A DNA stretch of 64,000 nt from JBBRYK01 sp038237665 (GTDB lineage Bacteria > Actinomycetota > Thermoleophilia > Gaiellales > Gaiellaceae): the NCBI GenBank assembly GCA_038237665.1, contig JBBRYK010000004.1, positions 1-64,000 of the forward strand, read 5' to 3'. Both the position numbers and the translations under genes were made by a program. This document shows, in pieces, positions 8,240 through 16,000 of the stretch. The notes beneath the pieces were generated by a model. It ran no database searches. It saw only the letters and a program-made list of their open reading frames with translations, and was not told where the DNA came from. Position 1 is the first letter of the stretch, and every line of letters begins with the position of its first letter.

Positions 8240-9544
8240 GTGAGCCAGCGGGAGAGATATGACGCCGTTGTGCTCGGTGGCGGCACGGCGGGCTGCGTGC
8301 TCGCCGCGCGGCTGAGCGAGGAACCGAGCCGCTCCGTTTGCCTCGTCGAGGCCGGTCCTGACTATGGGCCATACGACGGCGGCCACTGGCCCCGCGACCT
8401 GCTGGACGCGCGCCAGCTCGCCTTCTCGCACTCCTGGGAAACCGACCGCGAGGACCGCTCCCAGCTGCGCGCGCGCGTGATCGGAGGCTGCTCGGCCCAC
8501 AACGCCTGTGTCGTACTGGCGGGCAGTCCCGCCGACTACGACGAGTGGGGCTCGGGCTGGGCGTCCGCGGAGTTCGAGCCGTATCTCCGCCGCGCCCGAG
8601 CGCAGATGCAGGTGCGCGTGCTCGCGGAGGACGAGCTCTCACCGTGGCACGGCGCCTTCGCCGCCGCCGGCGGCTCGGACACCTGCATCCATCCGGTCAA
8701 CGCCGTCGGCAGCGTCCGCTGGAACCTGGCCTTTTCGTATCTCGATCCCGCACGGGAACGGCCGAACCTGACGATCCTCGCGGCCACGCTCGTCGACCGC
8801 ATCGAGCCGGAGACCGGCCGGGTCCTCACCGACGCCGGCGAGCTCACGGCCGGCGTCATCGTCCTGGCGGCGAGCGCCTACGGGACGCCGGGCATCCTGC
8901 TCCGCAGCGGCCTCGGGCGCGACTTGCCGGTCGGAGAAAACCTGATCGACCACGTCGGTGTCGGCTTCGGTTACGAGCCGACCGAGCTCTGCCGGGACGA
9001 GACGGTGCGCTTCGAAGCGGAGCGGCCGCTGTTCATGGCGGCGGTGACGGTTCGTGCCCGGAGCGGAGATCTGTTCCTCTTCCCGGCCGCCGATCCCGGC
9101 TGCGAGATCAGCGCCGCCGTCTTCGTCATGAAACCGTTCTCGCGTGGCCGTGTTTCGCTGACCTCTGATGATGCGCGGGCGCCGCTCCGGATCGAGCACG
9201 GCTTCCTCTCGGACGAGCGCGATGCGGAGACGCTCACCGAGGGAGCCGAGGAATTGCGCCGCTTCGTCGCAGGCGAACCGATCAATCGTTACGCGGCGCG
9301 CGAGACGCGGCCCGGCGCGGAGGTCGACGTCGGCACGCACGCGCGCACGACCGCCCGCGGCTTCTTCCACCCCGTAGGCACTTGCGCGATCGGATCGGTC
9401 GTCGACGAGCTGGGCCGCGTCTTCGGCTTCGACAACCTCTACGTCGGAGACGCCTCGATCATGCCGACCATCCCGCGCGCGAACACAAATCTGACGACGG
9501 CTGCGATCGCCGAACGCATCGCCGAGGTGATCGCCGCGGCCTAG
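8240..9544 (+). CDS. GMC-family FAD-dependent oxidoreductase
   Basis: 434 residues. The N-terminus carries the FAD-binding Rossmann motif (VVLGGGTAGCVLAARL, residues 10-25), followed by the family signature region around RVIGGCSAHNACVV. The C-terminus has HPVGTCAIG and later NTNLTTAAIAERIAE, which in glucose-methanol-choline enzymes contain the active-site histidine and the His/Asn partner. It is somewhat short for the family (usually 500-600), with a compact substrate domain. The GTG start is supported by a TAGATT box six bases upstream and no Shine-Dalgarno sequence. The substrate is probably an alcohol or aldehyde. Convergent with the DUF4260 gene (4-bp overlap). Confidence 0.88.
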   Translation: MSQRERYDAVVLGGGTAGCVLAARLSEEPSRSVCLVEAGPDYGPYDGGHWPRDLLDARQLAFSHSWETDREDRSQLRARVIGGCSAHNACVVLAGSPADYDEWGSGWASAEFEPYLRRARAQMQVRVLAEDELSPWHGAFAAAGGSDTCIHPVNAVGSVRWNLAFSYLDPARERPNLTILAATLVDRIEPETGRVLTDAGELTAGVIVLAASAYGTPGILLRSGLGRDLPVGENLIDHVGVGFGYEPTELCRDETVRFEAERPLFMAAVTVRARSGDLFLFPAADPGCEISAAVFVMKPFSRGRVSLTSDDARAPLRIEHGFLSDERDAETLTEGAEELRRFVAGEPINRYAARETRPGAEVDVGTHARTTARGFFHPVGTCAIGSVVDELGRVFGFDNLYVGDASIMPTIPRANTNLTTAAIAERIAEVIAAA

Positions 9545-9927
9545 GCGCGATGAAAGCCGCCGGGCGTACGAAGGCCGTAGCCGAGCGCACGGTCGAGCGC
9601 GATGTGGAACGCCCAGGCGAACGCTCCGATGAAGAATCCGAGCGGGAGTACGAAGGATGCAAGCGCTGCCAGGATCACCGGCCCCCAGAACCGATGCACC
9701 AGGTTGTAGAGCCGGACGGCGCGCGGGTGGATCTGCCCCTGCTCGAGCCCGCCCGCAGCACCGAAAAGGAGCGTGAGATCCGGCCCGAGGCCGAAGACGC
9801 CGATCTGCCAGTAGCCGGTCCCGTGCTTGATCGTCTCCAGCACGATGCCGACGAGGAGCAGCGCCGCGAGCGCCCCGTACGCGATGCGCCCGACTGCGCC
9901 TCGACGTTCGACGGCGACGACGCTCAA
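9541..9927 (-). CDS. DUF4260-type membrane protein
   Basis: 128 residues with three to four membrane spans. The end (HIALDRALGYGLRTPGGFHR) is the recognisable signature of the DUF4260 family, small membrane proteins of unknown function. The start is TTG, overlapping the stop of the upstream SRPBCC reading frame (TTGA), so the two genes were an operon. Confidence 0.7.
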   Translation of the reverse strand: MSVVAVERRGAVGRIAYGALAALLLVGIVLETIKHGTGYWQIGVFGLGPDLTLLFGAAGGLEQGQIHPRAVRLYNLVHRFWGPVILAALASFVLPLGFFIGAFAWAFHIALDRALGYGLRTPGGFHRA

Positions 9928-10294
9928 CGGGCTTCGACCCGCTGTTTCAGGGCCTCGTTCATGGCCTCGAAGCCCCGCCTGGTCTGCTCGAGCATCTTCT
10001 TGCCGAACACCGGCACGAGCACGCCGCCGAACCGCTCCGCCTGGGTGAAGCGGACGCGTCCTTCGCCGGCCGGCTCGACACGGAATGAGTGCCCGCCGTC
10101 GAAGATCCCGGGCACGAGCAGCCGGCCGAGCCAGCGCAGCTCGCGTTCCGGCTCAACCTTCAGCACGGTGGGCTTGAAGGTCATCCCCGGCCGCCGGGCG
10201 GCTCGATCCTGGGATAGGAGCCGAAGTCGGTGAGGATTTCCCAGACCCGTGCGGGAGTCGCGTCGATCTCGATCTCTGTGCTGAGCTCTTTCAT
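9924..10294 (-). pseudogene. SRPBCC (START-like) ligand-binding protein, deleted and frameshifted
   Basis: The ATG at 10294 opens a normal SRPBCC N-terminus (MKELSTEIEIDATPARVWEI, then LTDFGSYP) but the frame stops after about 37 codons. The rest of the domain (MTFKPTVLKVEPERELRWLG onward, ending FEAMNEALKQRVEAR) continues in another frame from about 10187. Members of this family as I know them have roughly 20 extra residues after SYP, so there seems to be an internal deletion plus a one-base shift at a GGGG run. Either a decayed gene or an assembly error. Confidence 0.7.
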
Positions 10295-10323
10295 CGGTCT
10301 CTCGCGTAGACGCTAGCACACAC

Positions 10324-10340
10324 CGATACGCTACGTATCG
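10324..10340. promoter_or_regulatory. Operator-like inverted repeat CGATACG-CTA-CGTATCG
   Basis: A perfect 7-3-7 inverted repeat lies in the space between the divergent SRPBCC pseudogene (start 10294) and greA (start 10390), 50 bp before greA. Size and position fit a dimeric regulator site. Confidence 0.5.
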
Positions 10341-10389
10341 TTTCTTGCGCAGAAAAACGGCGGCCTCGGATCACAGGCATTCTGGAGGC

Positions 10390-10839
10390 ATGGCCGAGCA
10401 GCTAACCCGAGCGCAGCATGCCCAGCTGGCCGCCGAACTGGCCGAGCTGGAGGGGCCCAAGCGGGCCGAGGTGGTCGAGGCGATCAAGGTGGCGCGCGGG
10501 CACGGCGACCTCTCGGAGAACTTCGAATACCACGCCGCCAAGAACGAGCAGGGGCTGCTGGAGCGGAGGATCACGATCCTACGCGGGAAGCTGGAGGGCG
10601 CCGTGATCGTCGAGGACGGGAACGCCGACAGCGTCTCGGCCGGCTGCAAGGTCGTGGTCGCGGACGAGGCCGGCAACCGGATCGAGTTCGAGCTTTCCAG
10701 CCTCGGCGGAGCCGGGACGGTCTCCTCGTCCTCGCCGCTGGGCGGCGCTCTCCTCGGGAAGAAAACCGGTGACAGCGTGGACGTCGCCGCTCCGAGCGGC
10801 GCCTGGAAAGCGACCATTCTCGAGATCCGCGCCGCCTGA
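10390..10839 (+). CDS. greA: Transcript cleavage/elongation factor GreA
   Basis: 149 residues. The N-terminal coiled coil carries the conserved loop GDLSENFEY with the acidic pair D40 and E43 that positions Mg2+ in the RNA polymerase active centre to cleave backtracked transcripts. The C-terminal FKBP-like domain runs from about residue 80 (GCKVVVADEAGNRIEFEL). The ATG is fixed by GGAGG six bases upstream (10384). The length is near the family norm (about 158). It lies directly upstream of the cold-shock/translation gene group. Confidence 0.9.
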   Translation: MAEQLTRAQHAQLAAELAELEGPKRAEVVEAIKVARGHGDLSENFEYHAAKNEQGLLERRITILRGKLEGAVIVEDGNADSVSAGCKVVVADEAGNRIEFELSSLGGAGTVSSSSPLGGALLGKKTGDSVDVAAPSGAWKATILEIRAA

Positions 10840-10964
10840 GCAAACGTGGCCGCGGCGCCCCATGGCACCCGATCGCTGCTACGGTGGAACTGAATTAGAG
10901 CGAGTCCGGTTTGCGCTAAGCGCCTTCCTAACGCGTTCGTGAGTACTAAGGGAGGTGTTTTTAT

Positions 10965-11171
10965 ATGGCTACCGGAACTGTTAAATGGTTCAACGATGCG
11001 AAGGGGTACGGCTTCATCGCCCCCGACGAAGGCTCCAAGGATCTCTTCGTCCATCACAGCAGCATCGTCGGCGACGGCTTCAAGTCGCTCGCTGAGGGCG
11101 CGAAGGTCGAGTTCGAGGAGCGCGAAGGCTCGAAAGGGCCCGAGGCGCACAACGTCGCTCTGACCGCCTAA
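10965..11171 (+). CDS. cspA: Cold-shock protein (CspA family)
   Basis: 68 residues, a single OB-fold cold-shock domain. RNP1 (KGYGFI, residues 13-18) and RNP2 (LFVHH, 27-31) are intact, so it should bind single-stranded RNA as a chaperone. The ribosome binding site is strong (AAGGGAGGTG, spaced by a T-rich linker), and about 80 bp of leader separates it from a possible TACGGT -10 at 10880. The symbol is used in the family sense. Confidence 0.92.
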   Translation: MATGTVKWFNDAKGYGFIAPDEGSKDLFVHHSSIVGDGFKSLAEGAKVEFEEREGSKGPEAHNVALTA

Positions 11172-11187
11172 AGCGGCAGACGTTTTG

Positions 11188-11214
11188 CCCGTGGCCGCCT
11201 CGTGCGGCCACGGG
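11188..11214 (+). terminator. Hairpin terminator after cspA
   Basis: CCCGTGGCCGC and its perfect complement, separated by a 5-nt loop, give an 11-bp stem 16 bp after the cspA stop. It argues against an upstream TTG (11185) as start for infA, because that start would lie in the hairpin. Confidence 0.65.
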
Positions 11215-11250
11215 CACCAGAATTGGTTCGAGCGAGAGAAGGAGGATGTC

Positions 11251-11469
11251 ATCGCCGAGAAAGAAGAGAAGATCGAGATGGAAGGCGAGATCATCGAGTC
11301 TCTCCGAAACCGGATGTTCAAGATCCGGCTCGACAACGGCCACGAGATGCTCGGATACACAGCGGGCAGGATGAAGCGCTACCGGATCCGGATGCTGCTG
11401 GGCGACCGCGTACGGATTGAGCTGTCTCCGTACGACCTCGACCGCGGCCGGATCGTCTACCGACTCTGA
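11251..11469 (+). CDS. infA: Translation initiation factor IF-1, apparent ATC start
   Basis: 72 residues, the usual IF-1 length, when started at ATC 11251. The body matches the family: KIEMEGEIIESL, MFKIRLDNGHEMLGY, IRMLLGDRVRIELSPYDL, ending RGRIVYRL. IF-1 binds the 30S A site during initiation. At the conserved first position (M-A-E-K in relatives) the codon is ATC, preceded by a strong AAGGAGG five bases upstream. The only other candidates are a TTG inside the cspA terminator and an internal ATG at 11278 that would remove nine conserved residues. It sits with cold-shock genes and not with ribosomal-protein genes, so it may be a second infA copy. Confidence 0.85.
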   Translation: MAEKEEKIEMEGEIIESLRNRMFKIRLDNGHEMLGYTAGRMKRYRIRMLLGDRVRIELSPYDLDRGRIVYRL

Positions 11470-11492
11470 TCGTCGACGAAAGGCGGAAGTCC

Positions 11493-11750
11493 ATGCGGGG
11501 AACGATGCTCTGGTTCAACGAAACGAAGGACTTCGGCTCCATCGTCACCGATGAGGGCGAGCGGCTCTCGGTTCAGGGCAGCTGCTTCACCGGCGGCAAG
11601 CGGCCCGAGGGACGCTGCGCGGGTCTGGCCGTGACGTTCGAGGCCACCGGCAGCGAGAGCGATCGACAGGCCGAGGATGTCGAGTTGCTGCCGCTCGTCG
11701 AGCGCCGGCGGGCGCGCGTGCACTACTCCGCTCACCGCGGCCGCTCCTAA
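11493..11750 (+). CDS. Divergent cold-shock-domain protein
   Basis: 85 residues. The fold pattern is that of a cold-shock domain (RGTMLWFNETKDFGSIVTDEG), but RNP1 reads KDFGSIV in place of KGYGFI and RNP2 is poorly kept (RLSVQGSCF), so RNA binding through the usual aromatic residues is reduced or altered. The tail (VERRRARVHYSAHRGRS) is basic. AAAGGCGG precedes the ATG. It lies 23 bp after infA and is probably in the same transcript. Confidence 0.75.
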   Translation: MRGTMLWFNETKDFGSIVTDEGERLSVQGSCFTGGKRPEGRCAGLAVTFEATGSESDRQAEDVELLPLVERRRARVHYSAHRGRS

Positions 11751-11759
11751 CCTCGTTCG

Positions 11760-11786
11760 GCGCGGCCTCTGACGACGAGGCCGCGC
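11760..11786 (+). terminator. Hairpin terminator after the divergent csp gene
   Basis: A 10-bp perfect stem (GCGCGGCCTC and complement) with a 7-nt loop starts 9 bp after the stop codon. Confidence 0.65.
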
Positions 11787-11954
11787 GGCTTCGCTTGGCC
11801 CCCGTTGCCTAATGGGACGCGGCGGCACGGCCGATACCTCTGCTACCTTGTCTCTCACGGACGACACCGTTCGTCCCGTGAGACTCAGCTTCTCGGTCCT
11901 CCTTCGGGTGTTTCGAGTCGGTGATCTCGAACCCCACAAAGGAGAGAACCAAAA

Positions 11955-13130
11955 GTGTCCCAGGAAACTTTCCGCACGCTCGGCGTGCGGCCCGAAACGG
12001 CCGCAGCGCTAGAAGCGCGCGGCTTCCACACACCGTTCCGGATCCAGAGCCTCGTCCTTCCGGACGCGCTCGCCGGACGCGACATCCTCGCGAAGGGGCC
12101 CACCGGATCCGGTAAGACGCTCGCCTTCGGCGTGCCGATCGTCGAGCGCATCAGCGCCGGCGGCGGTGCTCCGTCCGCACTCGTCCTCGTGCCAACGCGC
12201 GAGCTTGCCTCGCAGGTCGCAGGTGAGATCGAGGCGGTCGCCAGGGCCTGCGGACTTCGCGTCGGGCTCGTCTACGGCGGCACCCCCGTCGTCTCCCAGG
12301 CCAAGAAGGCCCAGGGAGCACAGATCCTCATCGCCACCCCGGGCCGTCTCCAGGATCTGATGGAGCGGCGCCTGGTCTCACTCGACGCCGTCAGCATCCT
12401 CGTCCTCGACGAGGCCGACCGGATGCTCGACATGGGCTTCAAGCCGCAGGTCGAGAGGATCCTCCGCCGGGTGCCGAGCGAGCGTCAGACGATGCTCTTC
12501 TCGGCCACGCTCGACGGCGAGGTCGGCGAGCTCGCCCGCACGTACACGCGCGACGCGGCTCGCTTCGAGGCTCAGGGGCAGACGTCCGAAGCATTCACGA
12601 TGGATGTCGATCACCGGTTCGTGCCGGTCACGGCCGGCAGCAAGCTCGCGCGCCTGGTCCAAGAGCTCGAGGCCGAGCGCGGCCTTGCACTGGTCTTCGT
12701 CCGCACCAAGCGCGGCGCCGACCGTCTGGTCAAGAAGCTCTCCGGGCTCGAGGGCGGCGCGGTCGCGATGCACGGCGACATGTCCCAGGGCGCCCGCGAG
12801 CGCGCGCTCGCGCGGTTCCGCTCGGGCAAGGTGAAGACGCTGGTGGCAACCGATGTCGCCGCCCGCGGTCTCGACCTCGACGACATCACGCACGTGATCA
12901 ACTTCGACCCGCCGGAGGACGACACGGGCTACGTCCATCGCGTCGGCCGCACCGCGCGTGCCGGACGCAGCGGCAGCGGGATCACACTCGTCTTGCCGGA
13001 GCAGCGGGCCGACGTCAGCCGCGTCGCCCTGCGGCTCGGCCACCGCGAGCAGTTCGAGGAGGCCGGCATGCGGGTCGCCCCCGCGCGCAAGGTCTACACG
13101 AGCCGCCGCGGCCGCCGCTCTCGCTGGTAA
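11955..13130 (+). CDS. DEAD-box ATP-dependent RNA helicase
   Basis: 391 residues. RecA-like domain 1 has Q-motif region FHTPFRIQ, Walker A GPTGSGKT (48-55), PTRELA, TPGR, DEAD (152-155) and SAT (183-185); domain 2 has VATDVAARGLDL and HRVGRTARAG. There is a short basic tail ending TSRRGRRSRW. Start GTG with AAAGGAGAG upstream. A TACCTT box at 11844 would give a leader of about 100 nt, typical of cold-regulated helicase mRNAs. With cspA, infA and the second csp it forms a low-temperature RNA-remodelling group. Confidence 0.92.
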   Translation: MSQETFRTLGVRPETAAALEARGFHTPFRIQSLVLPDALAGRDILAKGPTGSGKTLAFGVPIVERISAGGGAPSALVLVPTRELASQVAGEIEAVARACGLRVGLVYGGTPVVSQAKKAQGAQILIATPGRLQDLMERRLVSLDAVSILVLDEADRMLDMGFKPQVERILRRVPSERQTMLFSATLDGEVGELARTYTRDAARFEAQGQTSEAFTMDVDHRFVPVTAGSKLARLVQELEAERGLALVFVRTKRGADRLVKKLSGLEGGAVAMHGDMSQGARERALARFRSGKVKTLVATDVAARGLDLDDITHVINFDPPEDDTGYVHRVGRTARAGRSGSGITLVLPEQRADVSRVALRLGHREQFEEAGMRVAPARKVYTSRRGRRSRW

Positions 13131-13199
13131 GGAGTCGCGCGGACCGCACGGTCTGGCCGTGCCGTCCCGTTCGCTCCGCGACGCCGGCCCAAAGAAAGG

Positions 13200-13301
13200 G
13201 CCGAGTCGGTAACGCTTTCGTCCACCTCGCCGACTGGCTGTCGGCCCGAAGGCCTCTGGTCACTCGGCGGGGCTTCGTCCTACTCGCGTCCCGTGCTCGG
13301 C
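13200..13301 (-). ncRNA. Unrecognised structured small RNA, copy 1
   Basis: A 102-nt segment closed by a terminal helix (GCCGAG at the 5' end, CUCGGC at the 3' end) with internal hairpins, including GGCC-UUCG-GGCC and a GAAA-capped arm. The stable UUCG and GAAA loops appear only on the minus strand. It is about 91% identical (9 differences) to copy 2 at 17992-18093. One change pair (U-A here, C-G there, in the central helix) is compensatory. A promoter lies just upstream and the 3' helix is followed by CCUUUCUUUG. No gene on the same strand lies downstream, so this copy looks free-standing. Confidence 0.6.
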
Positions 13302-13309
13302 TTGAGACG

Positions 13310-13338
13310 AATCTAGGCGTGACGGGCAGGCCGCGCAA
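13310..13338 (-). promoter_or_regulatory. Promoter of small RNA copy 1
   Basis: On the minus strand, TTGCGC, 17-bp spacer, TAGATT, then 8 nt to the first base of the closing helix at 13301. Copy 2 has an independent promoter of the same form. Confidence 0.55.
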
Positions 13339-13354
13339 GACCCCTCAAAAGGAA

Positions 13355-13375
13355 AAGGCCGCAGTTTGCGGCCTT
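13355..13375 (-). terminator. Terminator of the hydrolase-cyclase operon
   Basis: A perfect 9-bp stem (AAGGCCGCA) with a 3-nt loop is followed on the minus strand by TTTTCCTTTT, a true intrinsic terminator 55 bp after the cyclase stop. The small-RNA promoter begins directly beyond it. Confidence 0.75.
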
Positions 13376-13430
13376 AGTCCATGTACGGGTCGTAGACGTC
13401 CCGACCCGCCGCGCCCAGCGGTCGTCGCGC

Positions 13431-14776
13431 TCAGTCTTGCTGAACCGCGAAGAGGCGCCAATCGCCAGGGATACCTCTCAACTCGTGGGCACCGCGGTCG
13501 ACGAACGTGATGCCGGACCCGGCGACGAGGTCCTTGACCGTGCTCGATACGACGACCTCGCCCGGTCCCGCGTGGGCGGCCACGCGGGACCCGGTGTGAA
13601 CGGCGATGCCAACAACCTTTCCGTCGGCAACCTCGCACTCGCCGGTGTGCAAGCCGGCACGTACTTCCAGCCCGACCTCGCGGAGGCCACGGACGATCGA
13701 GCGGGCGCACCGAATCGCGCGCGCGGGGCCGTCGAATGCGGCGAAGAAGCCGTCTCCCGCAGTGTCGATCTCGCGACCGCGAAATCGGACCAGCTCGCGG
13801 CGCACGAGCGCGTGGTGCCGCTCGAGTAGGTCGAGCCAGGCACGGTCGCCGAGCTCGATCGCCCTGTCCGTCGAGCCGACGATGTCCGTGAACAGCACGG
13901 TCGCGAGCACCCGGTCGGGCTCCGCGTCGTCCCAGCCGCCGGCCTCCCAGACGTCAGTCAAGAACTGTTTCACAGCGGCGTTGATCTTTCTGGCCGCCTC
14001 GCCCATGGCGAGATGTCCGGCGCCGGGAATCTCGACGAGCTGCGCCCCGGGAATCCGTTCGGCCAGGTAGCGTGCCGCCTCGAGCGGCACGACGCGGTCC
14101 TCCGAGCCGTGCAGCACGAGCGTCGGCACCCGCACCGCGCCCAGAACGCGCCGGATGTCGATTTCCTTGTTCATGAGGAGCAGTGCTTCGAGCATCCCTG
14201 GGCTCGCGCCATAGCGGAGGTAGTCGAGAAACGCCTCCCGTTCCTCGTCTTCGAACTCACCCAGCGCCCGTATGGCCTCCAGCGCCTGAGCGCGCGGGCC
14301 GTAGATCCGGAGCTCCCGCTCGACCCGCCGCTGATACGCCTCCTCAGTGCTTCCCCACGGATAGTCGGGCGCCCAGAGCGTGCGCGCGACGGCGCTCCGG
14401 AGCACGAGCGCGGCCGTCCGGTCGGGGTACGTGGCTGCGAACAGCGCGCTGAGCGAGGCGCCTTCGGAAAGCCCGAAGAGCGCGGCACGTCGCGAGCCGG
14501 CGGCGTCCATGACCGCGCGGACGTCGTCCATCCGCGTCTCGAGCGTCGGCGCACCGCTCACGGGGTCGGACATCCCGGTACCGCGCTTGTCGAACTTGAT
14601 CAGCCGCGAGAACGACGCGAGATCGACAAGCACCGGCCCGAACGTCGGCAGCTTCCAGGCGAGCTCGAGGTGCGTGACGAACCCGGTACGAAGACGACAT
14701 CGAACTGGCCGTCACCGAGGACTTGGTAGGCGATGTTGACATCGCCGCTCCGCGCATAGCGCGTCTCGGCCTCCAC
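13431..14776 (-). pseudogene. Alpha/beta hydrolase fused to class III adenylate/guanylate cyclase, frameshifted
   Basis: The N-terminus (GTG at 14776: VEAETRYARSGDVNIAYQVL, GQFDVVFVPG) and the remainder (FVTHLELAWKLP, then SRLIKFDKRGTGMSDPV through to the end) are in different frames. One base is missing near 14693 where GTACCGGGTTCG should read GGN-TTC. Apart from that the protein is complete: hydrolase nucleophile elbow GLSEGAS, then a class III cyclase domain with LFTDIVGSTDRA and GREIDTAGDGFFAAFDGP. This hydrolase-cyclase pairing is common in actinobacteria. It lies last in the helD-dapB operon. The single G-run indel could be a sequencing error. Confidence 0.75.
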
Positions 14777-14867
14777 GCCGTCATTCTCCCCCAACGGATC
14801 CAGGCTCCGGGGTTTGATCCCGCGGCCAGAAGTAGCGTGGAGGGGAGTCGAACCCGCGATCTCGAGC

Positions 14868-15638
14868 TCATGTGTCCTCATCGAGCAGGCTGTCCAGGCC
14901 GCGGGTCAAGCCCACTCGACCTCCCACCGCGCGAACGGCCAGAAGCGTGCCGCCGATGTACGGCTCGGCGCTCTCGCCGGGATCGTGGCGCAGGACGAGG
15001 CGCTGCCCCGGGCTCGCGAACACGATCTCAGTTGACACGACGAAGCTCGGGAGGCGCACCGAATGGACCTGCGTGCCTTCAACCGTCGCGCCTCTGGCCT
15101 CGACGGGCCCGTGCAGCGTTTCCAGCGGCCGCTCGAGCGCCGGCTTCCGCACGGTGCCGAGGCGCTCGGCGAGCTCGCGCGAAGTGCCGCTCGGGACGTC
15201 CGGCTTCCCTGCGCTCGCGTAGTCGATGATCTCCCACCCATCCATGAAGCGGGCAGCCTGCTCGGCAAAGCGCGCCAGGAGGGCAGCCATGAACGAGAAG
15301 TTGCCGGCCGCGATCACGCCGACATCCTGCTCGCGCGCCCGCGCGTCGATCTCCTCGAAGTCCTCGGCCGTCAGGCCGCTCGACCCGACGACCACGGGGA
15401 CGCGCCGGTCGAGAGCCGCCAGAACGTTCAGCTTGACGACCGCCGCGTTCGTGTAGTCGACGAGCACGTCGGCCGAGCTGGCCTCCAGCGCCTCGGCGAC
15501 CGTCGCGTACACGCCCGCTGACCCCGCGGCCGAGCGGGAGACGCCCCCGGCCAGCTCAAGGTCGTCGGCGGCCTCCACGGCCTCGGCTAGCGGACGCCCC
15601 GTCCAGCCGGTGATCCCGGCGATGCAGACGCGGAGCAT
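14868..15638 (-). CDS. dapB: Dihydrodipicolinate-reductase (DapB) family protein
   Basis: 256 residues. DapB makes tetrahydrodipicolinate with NAD(P)H in lysine and diaminopimelate synthesis. The Rossmann motif is GITGWTGRPLA (residues 8-18) and the C-terminal domain has the substrate signature KPDVPSGTSREL. In classical DapB the preceding residues are a conserved HH pair acting in proton transfer; here the stretch reads EIIDYASAGK, with no histidine, although the lysine is kept. It may be a divergent DapB or a paralogue with another substrate. It follows a small gene by 2 bp and shares its operon. Confidence 0.75.
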   Translation of the reverse strand: MLRVCIAGITGWTGRPLAEAVEAADDLELAGGVSRSAAGSAGVYATVAEALEASSADVLVDYTNAAVVKLNVLAALDRRVPVVVGSSGLTAEDFEEIDARAREQDVGVIAAGNFSFMAALLARFAEQAARFMDGWEIIDYASAGKPDVPSGTSRELAERLGTVRKPALERPLETLHGPVEARGATVEGTQVHSVRLPSFVVSTEIVFASPGQRLVLRHDPGESAEPYIGGTLLAVRAVGGRVGLTRGLDSLLDEDT

Positions 15639-15640
15639 CT

Positions 15641-15961
15641 CTAGGGCGGTGCGCGGTCCTCGATCACGTACTGGTAGATCTCGCGATACCCCTCGATGGC
15701 GGCGGCGACATCGCCAGGGTCGGCCTCGCCTCCGTCGATCAGCAGCCCGATCTCGCGCGCGGCGAGGTATTGCTTGACGATCCCGGGCTCGTCCCCCTCG
15801 AGCGTCACCGGCTCGTCGAGCTGGAAGCCCCGGTCGCGCAGCATCTCCTCGATCAACCGGCCCATCTCGGTGGCCGCCTCATCCGGGGAGTCGTGCGCTG
15901 CCTCCTCGAGCTGCTCCCAGCGGGTCGTCCAGTCGTGCAGGTCCAATCCAGGTTCAACCAT
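15641..15961 (-). CDS. Small acidic protein of unknown function
   Basis: 106 residues, no signal peptide or membrane span, no family I recognise. It is acidic and helical (LHDWTTRWEQLEEAAHDSPDEA; EMGRLIEEMLRDRGFQL). The ATG has AGGAAAAGGAC upstream. It sits between helD and dapB with a 2-bp gap to dapB. The high content of Glu/Asp at helix starts suggests a small folded cytoplasmic protein. Confidence 0.7.
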   Translation of the reverse strand: MVEPGLDLHDWTTRWEQLEEAAHDSPDEAATEMGRLIEEMLRDRGFQLDEPVTLEGDEPGIVKQYLAAREIGLLIDGGEADPGDVAAAIEGYREIYQYVIEDRAPP

Positions 15962-16000
15962 GTCCTTTTCCTGCGCGCCGGGGCCGGTGTTGAAACGTGG

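Noticed and set aside
11185..11250. TTG at 11185 as infA start
   Set aside because: It lies at the cspA terminator hairpin and would add 22 residues not found in IF-1.
14824..14866. tRNA/tmRNA-like 3' end (minus strand GCGGGTTCGACTCCCC)
   Set aside because: Only the T-arm-like sequence is present, with one mismatch in the stem; no 5' acceptor strand, D-arm or anticodon arm can be paired. At most a remnant.
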